Origin: an uncultured Clostridia bacterium | GTDB lineage: Bacteria > Bacillota > Clostridia > Christensenellales > UBA1242 | DNA length: 6,322 nt | NCBI GenBank assembly: GCA_944383945.1 | Contig: CALWRL010000041.1 | Location: 1 to 6,322, forward strand | Reading direction: 5' to 3' | Shown: positions 1-6,250 of the stretch, piece after piece | How positions within the stretch are numbered: the first letter of the stretch is position 1 | How the letters are laid out: the number at the start of each line of letters is the position of its first letter | Position numbers and translations under genes: made by a program | The notes under the pieces: generated by a model | The model's database searches: none | The model's input: only the letters and a program-made list of their open reading frames with translations | What the model was told of the DNA's origin: nothing

Positions 1-3000
1 TAAAACATTAAACACTCTACTTTGTTTACCATTTTCATCTTCAAAGTAAACAACTATTTGCGTTTTAATTAATCCTTCTTCTGTTTTTTCAATTACAAAA
101 CTTCTTCCATTGTCAGATATGTTAACATTTCCAACCATTGAATAAAGCCTTGGCAAGCTTAAAATAGTTCCTGTTGGAGCAATTTCTCCTAAACTAACCC
201 CTGTTACTTTAACGCCATCGCAAGTAAACCAATTTTTTATTGTTTGGTTTGTTAACGATGGATAAAAAGAAACATATTCTTTTCCATCATACAAAACTTT
301 ATTTTCTTCATCAGCTAATGTTATATTTGGGGCAACAAATAATTTGATGTAGAAAGTTTTTCCAACAAACTGTTCGTTAATTGTTTTTCCATAAGTAACT
401 TTTAATAAAAGCTCGGTTTCTTTTGTTGCGTTTGAAATTGTTATTCCGCCATTTCCTGTAGAATCTGCCAATTCAAATTTAAAATTTCCTCTGAAAACAA
501 GTTCGCCGAATTCTTTTACAGTTTTAATTTCAATTTGTGTTAAACCAAAAACAATTTTATTGTCTTTAAAGCTGATAGTTTGTCCATTTAAAACAGGATT
601 TTCAAAATTATTTAAGTAAACAACCTCAACATTGTTTCCATCAATAATTTCTTTCTTAACTTCTAGCCCCGAAGTGTCTAATTTAATATTGTTCGAAACA
701 TAGAATGTGATATCGAAAATTAAATCTAATGAATCTACATCGCCCTCAGCATCTGTTATTCTTAAAATAAATTTGCCTTCAGTTCCTGCATTGAACATTA
801 GTTTTCTTGAAGCACCAACAGCGCTTAATTCTGCATAGTCTTCAAAAGTTATAATGCCATTAATATCTCCTTCCCCAACAATGCTTGTTCCATCTTGCAA
901 AATTAATAAGAATTTTAACAAACTAAGATCTGCATCGGTTGAATAAGATTTTGAAACTAAATCATAAACTTTAAAAGTTAAAGAATTAAAAACAATGTCC
1001 GCTTCGGAATAAACGCCATATGAACCTGCTGGTGCATCTTCTGGTTTTGTTGCCCCATTATCTTCATGCCCGCTTACAGAAGCATTAATTTGATAATTTG
1101 GAACAATAACTATATTAAAGTTGAAGGTTGCACCTATTTCAACACTTGAAGCCGAAACAGTTATGTTCCCAGCATTCCCAAAATCTTTTGTAATTTTAAA
1201 GCCAACTCCTGGTGTAACCTCTATTCTTTTTGCAAAATCCGATGGGTTGTCGTAGTAAACATTAAAATTAAACAAACTTGTTATGTCAATATTTTGATCT
1301 TCTTTTGTTGCAAAAATTTGAATTAAATCGGCAAAATTTATGAAATTTTCATCAGTTTTTCCTAAAATTTGATAACCGATTGAAGAATCGTAAGAAATTA
1401 TTCTTTCATCTTTTCCTTGCCCATTATATTCTGCATTTGTTGAATAGTTTGAATTAATTGTTATTTTTAAATCTTTTGCAACAAAATTGCTGTGTGGATA
1501 ATTAACCTGAAGTGTTAGCAGTGCACTTCCGTTTGAAAGGAAGCTAATTCTATAAGCATTTTCTTCTTCATCCCATGTTAAAAGCACAATTGAAGAATTG
1601 TTTGATGTTATGGAATATCCATCATTTATTCCAAAAGCTTCTATTTTTACTTTTACATAATAATTATTACCCTTTTTATAAATGATAGAGTTTTCATCTT
1701 CAACAACAACATCTTTTATGGTTATAGTAAATTCTAAATTGCTTAAATCATCGCTAATTGTTTTGTCAACAATTATTTCTCCGTTAAAAATTTCTCCATT
1801 GTTTTCAAAATATCCATTTTGAATTTTCCCAGAATATATATTGATTAAATTGCTTTCTTTTGTTGTTTGTTTGTTTTCATCTGGAATGTTGGTTGCAAAA
1901 ATTGAATATGTTAAAGAAACATTTGTTTCTATTTCGTCAACATTTGTTTCAAAATTAATGTTCTTTGTTGATATTTTTATTTTGTAAACTACATTTTCTC
2001 CAACAATTTGTTTTTCAAAAATGTCTTGATAAACAGTTTCTCTATCTGGATTTGAGAATATTGTTGAAAGAATTTCACTTAACGGAACTTCTCTTAAACC
2101 AACTAAGCAATATAAATTTTCATTATCAGAAAGAACTATTTCACCATTTTTTGCTGTTAGTTCAAACAAATTTGCATCTTTGTTTGAAATTGTTATTTCA
2201 AGAATTAAGTTGTTTTTTATATTTTGTAAAACAAAAAATCTATTATCACCTGTTCCATAAGGATTTATTGTTGCACTTTCATCTTTTGAAAAGTTTATAT
2301 TAAAATCGCCTAATGCTCTTGTTATTCTAAATGGGATTGTTATCAAATTGCCATTTAAAGTTTTTGGCAAACTAATAATCCTGTATAATCCATTTGAAGA
2401 TAATGTTGGAATTCCATTGCTATCTTCAACAACAGCAAAAAACAAATCAAACTCAATTTGATCTTCTGTTAAAGAAGAAATAGTTAAATATGCCGAGTTA
2501 GAATCAACTTCATAAATGTTTTTTGCAGAAACACCAGATATCGTTCCATTATATTTTTTAACATTTAAAAATTTTGAAAAATCATAATCTTGGTTTGTTG
2601 AAATAAAATATCTAATTGTTTTATATGTAGGATCTGAATTTATATTTAAAATTTTTGCCATATTTTCAATTAATATGGAATTGTAAATTTCAAATTGTCT
2701 GTCGCCACTAATGAAAACCCTGTCGTTAAATCCTCCAATCCCAAGGTCTTGGTTTGTTTCAAATTCACCTTTTTCCCATTCCAAAATAGGAGGAATTATT
2801 TCGTTAACTTTGGTTTCAATGTAATATGGCCCATAATTTTCTTTGTCATCTAAAACCAAGCCAGAATCTGGGCTTAAATAATAAACATATATTCTTACGG
2901 AACTAATTCCTAACGCTAAAAGATTTTCAGAAGATGGAAGAGCCGAAACTTCCCAATAACTTAAATTTGATGTTTCTAAATAAATTGGTCTGTAAAAATT

Positions 3001-4488
3001 GAAATTATATAATTTGTTTGTGTTGTCAATTTTTAAGCCATCGCCCGAAACTATTTCATTTTTTGAATAAACAGACATAATTGCAGGAATGCTTTGCCCG
3101 TTAACAACATTAACCTTTGTTGCGTCATACCACTCATTTCCAATCATGTATTGCAATGATATTAAAATATTTTTTATGTTATTTTGAGCAGAGCCTTGCG
3201 AAGAATTAATTTGAATTCCTAAATTATTATCTCCTTCTGCTCTATTTGCATACAATATGTTCTTTTTATTAATATTTAAATCTAATGGATTGCCGTTATT
3301 ATATTCGTCTGTTACAGTAAACCCATTTATTGATATTTCTTTAATTTTAAATTCAGAAGATGTAGATAAACCTTTTGTCCCCATCTCTAAATATGTGTCG
3401 TTTATTGTTAATCCTTCACTAGTATCTTCAAGAATTGAAGTTGAAAACATTCTTGCATAAATTTTTACATTTCCTGGTTTTGAGTATGTTTTCAAACTAG
3501 AACCTTGGTACCCTAATCCGTTGAAAAGTATTTCATTTGCGTAATTAATTAAATTATCAATTGGTGAATTATCACTATCCACAAAGTTTATGATTTTACC
3601 TGCGTTATTAACATCATTGTCCAACGAGAAAATAACCTTTTTGTATTGTTTTTCACCATTACTTCCGTCTTTACCAAATTTATAAATAGCTCTGTTTGGT
3701 GTTACTTGCAATAATGCAGAAAAAAGGCTTTCGCTGGAAACCTCTATGTACCCATCAACTTCTTTTAATTGCTCCTCATTAGAACCGTTTTTTGTTATTC
3801 CTATTATTTCAATTTTTTCAACAGGAACATCAACATTTATGTATGCAGATGTGCTTGATATTTTTGCGTTTGCAACACTTGTTGCAATAAGTTGAGTGTA
3901 TCCGCCGACATTATAAAGTTCGGTTGAACTAATTATATCTCCATCTATGTTGTTTGGAGCAACAACAAGTTGAATTTTAAATGGAGTGTTTATGTTTGCA
4001 AATCTTGGCGATATTATAATTCCGTTTGTTATGTGAGTTGCCTTGTCTTGCGAGCATGTAACAAATTTAATTCTATTTCCATCTTTATCAAAAGCATAAA
4101 AAACTTTTGCTAAACCTGAAACTTCTTCATCTAAGCCAATTTGCATAACATAGTTTGTTGTTTGGGTTTTGGTGAATTTTAATTCAATTTCTCCCTGATT
4201 AAATTCTTCGGTTGAAGTTGAAACAATAAGTTCAAAACCACTGTCAACGTTGTATGGATTGGAACCACGATTTATATAACTTTTTGTTCCATCTTCGCTT
4301 ATAACAACATCAGCAAAAAAAATGTTTTCTGGGTTTACTGTTTTAGGAGTGAAGCCACCTGTTAGATAAATTATTAAAAAAACTAACCCTGCAAATCCAA
4401 TAACGCTTGCAAGGGTTATTAATGCAACTTTCCAAATTGCAAGTTTATTTTTTTTTGTATTTTTAATTTCTTTGGCTTTAATTTTCAT
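1..4488 (-). CDS. Giant N-terminally membrane-anchored surface protein with Ig-like stretches, 3' end outside window
   Basis: A single frame stays open from the ATG at 4488 to the left edge: 1496 codons with no stop, so the C-terminus is missing. Residues 1-15 contain seven lysines. Residues about 21-42 form one hydrophobic segment (VALITLASVIGFAGLVFLII), followed by TGGF. No clear signal-peptidase site is visible, so I infer an uncleaved anchor with the rest outside the cell. The remainder is rich in Asn, Ile, Ser, Thr, Lys and Glu, with very few Cys and alternating hydrophobic patterns typical of beta sandwiches. Three stretches resemble BIG2-type Ig-like domains: about 220-290 (starting VPVEKIEI), 915-1005 (with SNNSSIV and then SNGSALLTLQV) and 1085-1131. 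Residues about 1160-1265 end in a cadherin/PKD-like strand around D1246 (RITDAEGD). The motif F-x-[IF]-x-[LI]-x-[VI]-[AV]-P-N recurs at 170, 1122 and 1379. The start was chosen for the G-rich ribosome binding site just upstream; an in-frame GTG at 4494 overlaps that site and is less likely. No enzyme motif was recognised. Adhesion or an envelope structural role is only a guess. The reading frame and the anchor are secure; the domain names are tentative. Confidence 0.9.
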   Translation of the reverse strand, partial: MKIKAKEIKNTKKNKLAIWKVALITLASVIGFAGLVFLIIYLTGGFTPKTVNPENIFFADVVISEDGTKSYINRGSNPYNVDSGFELIVSTSTEEFNQGEIELKFTKTQTTNYVMQIGLDEEVSGLAKVFYAFDKDGNRIKFVTCSQDKATHITNGIIISPRFANINTPFKIQLVVAPNNIDGDIISSTELYNVGGYTQLIATSVANAKISSTSAYINVDVPVEKIEIIGITKNGSNEEQLKEVDGYIEVSSESLFSALLQVTPNRAIYKFGKDGSNGEKQYKKVIFSLDNDVNNAGKIINFVDSDNSPIDNLINYANEILFNGLGYQGSSLKTYSKPGNVKIYARMFSTSILEDTSEGLTINDTYLEMGTKGLSTSSEFKIKEISINGFTVTDEYNNGNPLDLNINKKNILYANRAEGDNNLGIQINSSQGSAQNNIKNILISLQYMIGNEWYDATKVNVVNGQSIPAIMSVYSKNEIVSGDGLKIDNTNKLYNFNFYRPIYLETSNLSYWEVSALPSSENLLALGISSVRIYVYYLSPDSGLVLDDKENYGPYYIETKVNEIIPPILEWEKGEFETNQDLGIGGFNDRVFISGDRQFEIYNSILIENMAKILNINSDPTYKTIRYFISTNQDYDFSKFLNVKKYNGTISGVSAKNIYEVDSNSAYLTISSLTEDQIEFDLFFAVVEDSNGIPTLSSNGLYRIISLPKTLNGNLITIPFRITRALGDFNINFSKDESATINPYGTGDNRFFVLQNIKNNLILEITISNKDANLFELTAKNGEIVLSDNENLYCLVGLREVPLSEILSTIFSNPDRETVYQDIFEKQIVGENVVYKIKISTKNINFETNVDEIETNVSLTYSIFATNIPDENKQTTKESNLINIYSGKIQNGYFENNGEIFNGEIIVDKTISDDLSNLEFTITIKDVVVEDENSIIYKKGNNYYVKVKIEAFGINDGYSITSNNSSIVLLTWDEEENAYRISFLSNGSALLTLQVNYPHSNFVAKDLKITINSNYSTNAEYNGQGKDERIISYDSSIGYQILGKTDENFINFADLIQIFATKEDQNIDITSLFNFNVYYDNPSDFAKRIEVTPGVGFKITKDFGNAGNITVSASSVEIGATFNFNIVIVPNYQINASVSGHEDNGATKPEDAPAGSYGVYSEADIVFNSLTFKVYDLVSKSYSTDADLSLLKFLLILQDGTSIVGEGDINGIITFEDYAELSAVGASRKLMFNAGTEGKFILRITDAEGDVDSLDLIFDITFYVSNNIKLDTSGLEVKKEIIDGNNVEVVYLNNFENPVLNGQTISFKDNKIVFGLTQIEIKTVKEFGELVFRGNFKFELADSTGNGGITISNATKETELLLKVTYGKTINEQFVGKTFYIKLFVAPNITLADEENKVLYDGKEYVSFYPSLTNQTIKNWFTCDGVKVTGVSLGEIAPTGTILSLPRLYSMVGNVNISDNGRSFVIEKTEEGLIKTQIVVYFEDENGKQSRVFNVL

Positions 4489-4500
4489 TTCCACCCCCAA
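4489..4500 (-). promoter_or_regulatory. Ribosome binding site of the giant surface protein
   Basis: On the minus strand TTGGGGGTGGAA directly precedes the ATG. GGGGGTG matches the anti-Shine-Dalgarno complement GGAGGTG except for one G that can wobble-pair with U. Its placement supports the ATG at 4488 over the in-frame GTG at 4494, which lies inside the site itself. The five-G run is unusual in so AT-rich a sequence. Confidence 0.6.
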
Positions 4501-4536
4501 AAAACTAATAATATCTTTTGCTATATAATTAAAATT

Positions 4537-4565
4537 ATTATATATACATACACATTTTAAGTCAA
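4537..4565 (-). promoter_or_regulatory. Sigma-A-type promoter of the giant surface protein gene
   Basis: On the minus strand the -35 element TTGACT (4565-4560) is followed by a 17-bp spacer and a perfect -10 element TATAAT (4542-4537). Transcription should start near 4530, giving a leader of about 40 nt. The promoter lies between the tandem terminators of the upstream ribosomal protein operon and the start codon, so this gene is most likely transcribed on its own. No operator-like palindrome is evident around it. Confidence 0.8.
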
Positions 4566-4590
4566 ATTTTTTGGCGATATAAATAAAAAA

Positions 4591-4616
4591 AGCTAAATCT
4601 ATAAAGAAATTTAGCT
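4591..4616 (-). terminator. Second (distal) rho-independent terminator of the rpsF operon
   Basis: In minus-strand RNA, AGCUAAAU (4616-4609) pairs perfectly with AUUUAGCU (4598-4591) around a 10-nt loop. A run of seven T residues begins within the end of the stem and continues past it. The stem is AU-rich and weaker than the proximal terminator, so it looks like a backup. It lies about 25 bp upstream of the -35 of the next gene. Confidence 0.75.
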
Positions 4617-4626
4617 CTTAAAATAA

Positions 4627-4652
4627 AAAAAGCTCTAAATTAAGAGCTTTTT
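4627..4652 (-). terminator. First (proximal) rho-independent terminator of the rpsF operon
   Basis: A perfect 10-bp stem (AAAAAGCTCT with AGAGCTTTTT) encloses a 6-nt loop (4637-4642). It begins five nucleotides after the rpsR stop codon and is followed on the minus strand by a T-rich tract. The stem is flanked by A on one side and T on the other, so it could also work from the opposite direction, but no plus-strand gene is present to need it. Confidence 0.85.
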
Positions 4653-4657
4653 GCTTA

Positions 4658-4912
4658 TTAGTCTGCTTTAAATGGCAAAAGCGCCATAACTCTAGCACGC
4701 TTAATTGCTTCGGAAAGTTCGCGTTGATGGCGTGAACAAACGCCTGTTTGTCTTCTAGGAAGAATTTTCCCTTTTTCTGTTATATATTTTTTTATTTTAT
4801 TAACATCTTTGTAATCTATTTTTTCTTCTTTATTTTGACAGAAAATGCAAACTTTTTTCTTCGAAGGTTTTTTAAATTTTTTCTTTTCTTCGACAACTGC
4901 TTTTTCGCTCAT
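4658..4912 (-). CDS. rpsR: Small ribosomal subunit protein bS18
   Basis: This encodes an 84-residue 30S protein that forms a heterodimer with S6 and binds the central domain (platform) of 16S rRNA. The S18 core is clear: IDYKDVNKIKKYITEKGKILPRR, then TGVCSRHQRELSEAIKRARVMALLPF. It is the zinc-binding C+ type, with C22-x2-C25 and C59-x2-H62 as presumed ligands. The first 20 residues are a lysine-rich, presumably flexible tail. The length is close to the usual ~75-80 residues, slightly longer because of that tail. The start is supported by AAAGGAG five nucleotides upstream of the ATG. The gene lies 15 nt after ssb, is last in its operon, and is followed at once by two terminators. The stop codon is TAA. 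rplI, which sits near this operon in many bacteria, is not next to it here. Confidence 0.97.
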   Translation of the reverse strand: MSEKAVVEEKKKFKKPSKKKVCIFCQNKEEKIDYKDVNKIKKYITEKGKILPRRQTGVCSRHQRELSEAIKRARVMALLPFKAD

Positions 4913-4927
4913 ATTTACTCCTTTTAA

Positions 4928-5338
4928 CTAAAATGGAAGGCTATCATCATCTATTGGTTTAAGCTCTGCAACATCTTCAACAGTTTCTTCAGAAACTTCT
5001 CTTCCCATGCCATCTTGAGCTCTATTAGTTGATATAAATTCAACTTCGTCTGCAACAACTTCTGTTACATATCTTTTAGAGCCATCTTGTGCGTCATAGC
5101 TTCTTGTTTGCAAAGAACCAACAACTCCACATTTGCTTCCTTTCTTTAAATATTTATGACAATTTTCTGCTTGACCTCTCCAAACAACTATGTTTAAGAA
5201 ATCTGTTTCTCTTTCACCACTTGCTCCAACATATCTTCTTGAAACAGCAAGTGTAAATCTGCAAACAGAAATTCCGTTTGTTGTTGTTGTAAGTTCTGGG
5301 TCTTTAGTTAAATTGCCAACTAAAAAAACTTTGTTCAT
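4928..5338 (-). CDS. ssb: Single-stranded DNA-binding protein SSB
   Basis: This encodes a 136-residue SSB, which coats single-stranded DNA as a homotetramer during replication, repair and recombination. The OB fold covers about residues 1-103: it opens with MNKVFLVGNLTKDPEL and contains RFTLAVSRRY, ETDFLNIVVWRGQAENCHKYLKKG and the closing strand VTEVVADEVEFIS. The C-terminal tip DDDSLPF is a variant of the usual acidic DDDIPF peptide that recruits replication and repair partners. The linker between fold and tip is only about 26 residues, so the protein is shorter than the typical 150-180 residues and lacks a long Gly/Gln-rich tail. Middle gene of the operon: 16 nt after rpsF and 15 nt before rpsR. 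AAAGAGG precedes the ATG with suitable spacing. The stop codon is TAG. Confidence 0.96.
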   Translation of the reverse strand: MNKVFLVGNLTKDPELTTTTNGISVCRFTLAVSRRYVGASGERETDFLNIVVWRGQAENCHKYLKKGSKCGVVGSLQTRSYDAQDGSKRYVTEVVADEVEFISTNRAQDGMGREVSEETVEDVAELKPIDDDSLPF

Positions 5339-5354
5339 TTTTTACCTCTTTAAA

Positions 5355-5636
5355 CTATTTTTTAACAAAAATTTGACGAACAATATTTTCTGTTATGTTC
5401 ATTAAATTGTTAATTTCATTAACAAATTCAGAATTAATTGAAAAGTTTACTAAAACATAATATCCTTCATTTTTAAAATCAATTGGATATGCAAACTTTC
5501 TCATTCCCCACTTGTCAACTCCTTCAATTTGCCCGCCTTTGCTTTCGATTATTTGATTAATTTTTTTAATCAAATCTTCTTTTTGCTGGTCGGATGCACT
5601 TGAAGAAATAATGTAGAGTAATTCATACTTGTTCAT
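5355..5636 (-). CDS. rpsF: Small ribosomal subunit protein bS6
   Basis: This encodes a 93-residue 30S protein that partners S18 on the platform of the small subunit. Family signatures are MNKYELLYII at the N-terminus, GGQIEGVDKWGMRKFAYPI in the middle, EGYYVLVNF, and a C-terminal helix and strand ending NITENIVRQIFVKK. The length is normal for S6 without a long C-terminal tail. The frame stays open to an upstream ATG at 5696, but that ATG lies in the structured leader and has no ribosome binding site. The ATG at 5636 sits seven nucleotides after a perfect AGGAGG and starts exactly where the S6 family starts, so it was chosen. First gene of rpsF-ssb-rpsR. The stop codon is TAG. Confidence 0.97.
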   Translation of the reverse strand: MNKYELLYIISSSASDQQKEDLIKKINQIIESKGGQIEGVDKWGMRKFAYPIDFKNEGYYVLVNFSINSEFVNEINNLMNITENIVRQIFVKK

Positions 5637-5640
5637 TTTT

Positions 5641-5652
5641 CTACCTCCTTTT
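5641..5652 (-). promoter_or_regulatory. Strong ribosome binding site of rpsF
   Basis: On the minus strand AAAAGGAGGTAG contains AGGAGGT (5649-5643), fully complementary to the 3' end of the 16S rRNA seen at the right edge of this window. Seven nucleotides separate AGGAGG from the ATG at 5636. This site settles the start of S6 against the in-frame ATG at 5696. Confidence 0.9.
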
Positions 5653-5718
5653 GGACAGTTTCTCTGTTGAGATTCACTGGTTTTTTGCACTAACAAAAAA
5701 CAAGGACTTTCTCAAGTC
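5653..5718 (-). promoter_or_regulatory. Structured 5' leader of the rpsF operon, candidate S6:S18 autoregulatory region
   Basis: Three hairpins follow one another between the predicted transcription start and the ribosome binding site. The first is GACUU/AAGUC closed by a GAGA (GNRA) tetraloop (5718-5705). The second is GUUUUUUG/CAAAAAAC with a 6-nt loop (5701-5680). The third is CAGU/ACUG and UCUC/GAGA separated by an asymmetric internal loop (5679-5656). In several bacteria this operon is repressed by the S6:S18 complex binding a leader that mimics its 16S site and carries a CCG motif. I see no CCG here, so it is either a divergent version or another kind of leader. The hairpins are direct observations; the regulatory role is inferred. 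Confidence 0.45.
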
Positions 5719-5724
5719 AACATC

Positions 5725-5753
5725 ATATTAACACATTAAACAAAAATTTGCAA
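5725..5753 (-). promoter_or_regulatory. Promoter of the rpsF-ssb-rpsR operon
   Basis: On the minus strand the -35 element TTGCAA (5753-5748) is followed by a 17-bp spacer and the -10 element TAATAT (5730-5725), which is preceded by TGT and so forms an extended -10. The predicted start is near 5718, giving a leader of about 80 nt. The A/T-run DNA just upstream could act as an UP element. Confidence 0.75.
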
Positions 5754-5759
5754 GCATTT

Positions 5760-5980
5760 TATAAATTAAATTTTAAATGCACTTTTCTTGTTTTTTAATT
5801 AAAAATAAATATGAAAAAACGTTAAAAAAAATAATAAAAAAACATATAAAAAGAGATTAAAAAATATAAAATTAATAAATATATAAAATTTAATCATTTA
5901 AAAAAAATAATTTATTAATAATTTGCAAAAAAAAAATAACAAAAATTATTTGAAAAATTGATAAAAAATAAAGAAAATAA
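5760..5980. other. Extremely A-rich gene-free spacer between the 16S terminator and the rpsF promoter
   Basis: There is no ORF of note, no tRNA and no convincing promoter here. The plus strand is dominated by A runs (up to nine or more), so the DNA is strongly strand-asymmetric (A on plus, T on minus). A short near-direct repeat is visible: ATATAAAATTAAT at 5864-5876 and ATATAAAATTTAAT at 5881-5894, with ATATAAA also at 5844-5850. Such DNA is likely curved and easily melted, but no function can be assigned from sequence. Confidence 0.6.
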
Positions 5981-6010
5981 AAAAATCGCCCTAAAAATAG
6001 GACGATTTTT
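5981..6010 (-). terminator. Rho-independent terminator of the 16S rRNA transcript
   Basis: In minus-strand RNA a 13-bp stem (6010-5998 with 5993-5981) closes a UUUU loop. The stem is perfect apart from one U·G wobble. Read on the plus strand, that pair becomes a C/A mismatch, so the structure favours minus-strand transcripts. The stem ends in a T run followed by more T-rich sequence. It lies about 240 nt after the 16S 3' end, with no other RNA gene in between. Confidence 0.85.
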
Positions 6011-6011
6011 G

Positions 6012-6172
6012 CTTGAATTAACTGAACTATATGGAATGGGTTTTGATTTTTTAAACATTAAAATTAATTAATCTTAATTTCAAAATCTTATTGCAAAGTT
6101 TTGATTATGAACAAAACATAATTTCAATCGCTTTCGGTTTGCTTTTTTATATAAAGCATAAAATTTTAATTT
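6012..6172. other. 16S trailer / intergenic stretch without a gene
   Basis: AT-rich DNA between the 16S-proximal hairpins and the terminator. I find no tRNA, no start of 23S rRNA and no ORF with a ribosome binding site. One small potential hairpin (GCTTT/AAAGC, 6141-6157) is the only structure I can point to. If the 16S transcript runs to the terminator at 5981, this is discarded trailer RNA. Confidence 0.6.
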
Positions 6173-6196
6173 AATTTGCTAAAATTTTAGCAAATT
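6173..6196 (-). other. Perfect 24-bp palindrome in the 16S trailer
   Basis: The half-site AATTTGCTAAAA is followed immediately by its exact reverse complement. In RNA it can fold into a hairpin; in DNA it is a perfect inverted repeat without a spacer, which could also be a protein-binding site. It is the third of three consecutive hairpins after the 16S 3' end. There is no T tract after it, so it does not look like a terminator. Confidence 0.7.
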
Positions 6197-6199
6197 CAC

Positions 6200-6223
6200 C
6201 TAAATTGAATAAATCAATTTTAG
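6200..6223 (-). other. Second trailer hairpin after 16S
   Basis: CTAAATTGA (6200-6208) pairs with TCAATTTTAG (6214-6223) around a 5-nt loop, with one bulged base. It sits between the hairpin at the 16S end and the 24-bp palindrome. A role in 3'-end maturation or protection of the 16S precursor is inferred from position only. Confidence 0.55.
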
Positions 6224-6230
6224 CGTCGAC

Positions 6231-6250
6231 TTTAAAGATAACTCTTTAAA
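6231..6250 (-). other. Hairpin overlapping the mature 16S 3' end
   Basis: TTTAAAG (6231-6237) and CTTTAAA (6244-6250) form a perfect 7-bp stem with a 6-nt loop. In the precursor RNA the first arm uses the final U residues of the mature 16S, directly after the CCUCC anti-Shine-Dalgarno core. Precursor 16S ends usually pair with the 5' leader to form a long processing stem; a local hairpin at this exact place may compete with that or replace it. The 5' flank lies outside the window. Confidence 0.55.

Noticed and set aside
700..900. Dockerin-like calcium loop around GDINGIITFEDY in the giant protein
   Set aside because: Key acidic positions of a dockerin or EF-hand loop are missing (Ile where Asp/Asn is needed) and there is no second copy nearby; it fits better as part of a beta domain.
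1965..2303. Plus-strand open frame of 112 codons
   Set aside because: It lies wholly inside the giant minus-strand gene, is a Leu/Phe-rich string typical of an antisense shadow, and has no ribosome binding site.
3257..3460. Plus-strand open frame of 67 codons
   Set aside because: Antisense shadow of the giant gene; no ribosome binding site and no family resemblance.
1..4488. Frameshift or fusion within the giant gene
   Set aside because: The frame is open throughout with consistent composition and codon use, so there is no sign of a break or join.
5190..5405. Plus-strand open frame of 71 codons
   Set aside because: Antisense to ssb and the end of rpsF, both certain genes; no independent support.
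5637..5696. Twenty-residue N-terminal extension of S6 from the upstream in-frame ATG at 5696
   Set aside because: It would be encoded by the structured leader and the ribosome binding site itself, it matches no S6 N-terminus, and the ATG at 5636 has a perfect ribosome binding site.
5760..6170. Replication origin (AT-rich unwinding region)
   Set aside because: No DnaA boxes (TTATNCACA type) and no dnaA or other origin genes nearby; AT-richness alone is not enough.
5700..6250. tRNA genes or the start of 23S rRNA downstream of 16S
   Set aside because: No cloverleaf, no T-arm GGTTCGAATC-like sequence and no conserved 23S 5' sequence; the region is nearly all A/T.
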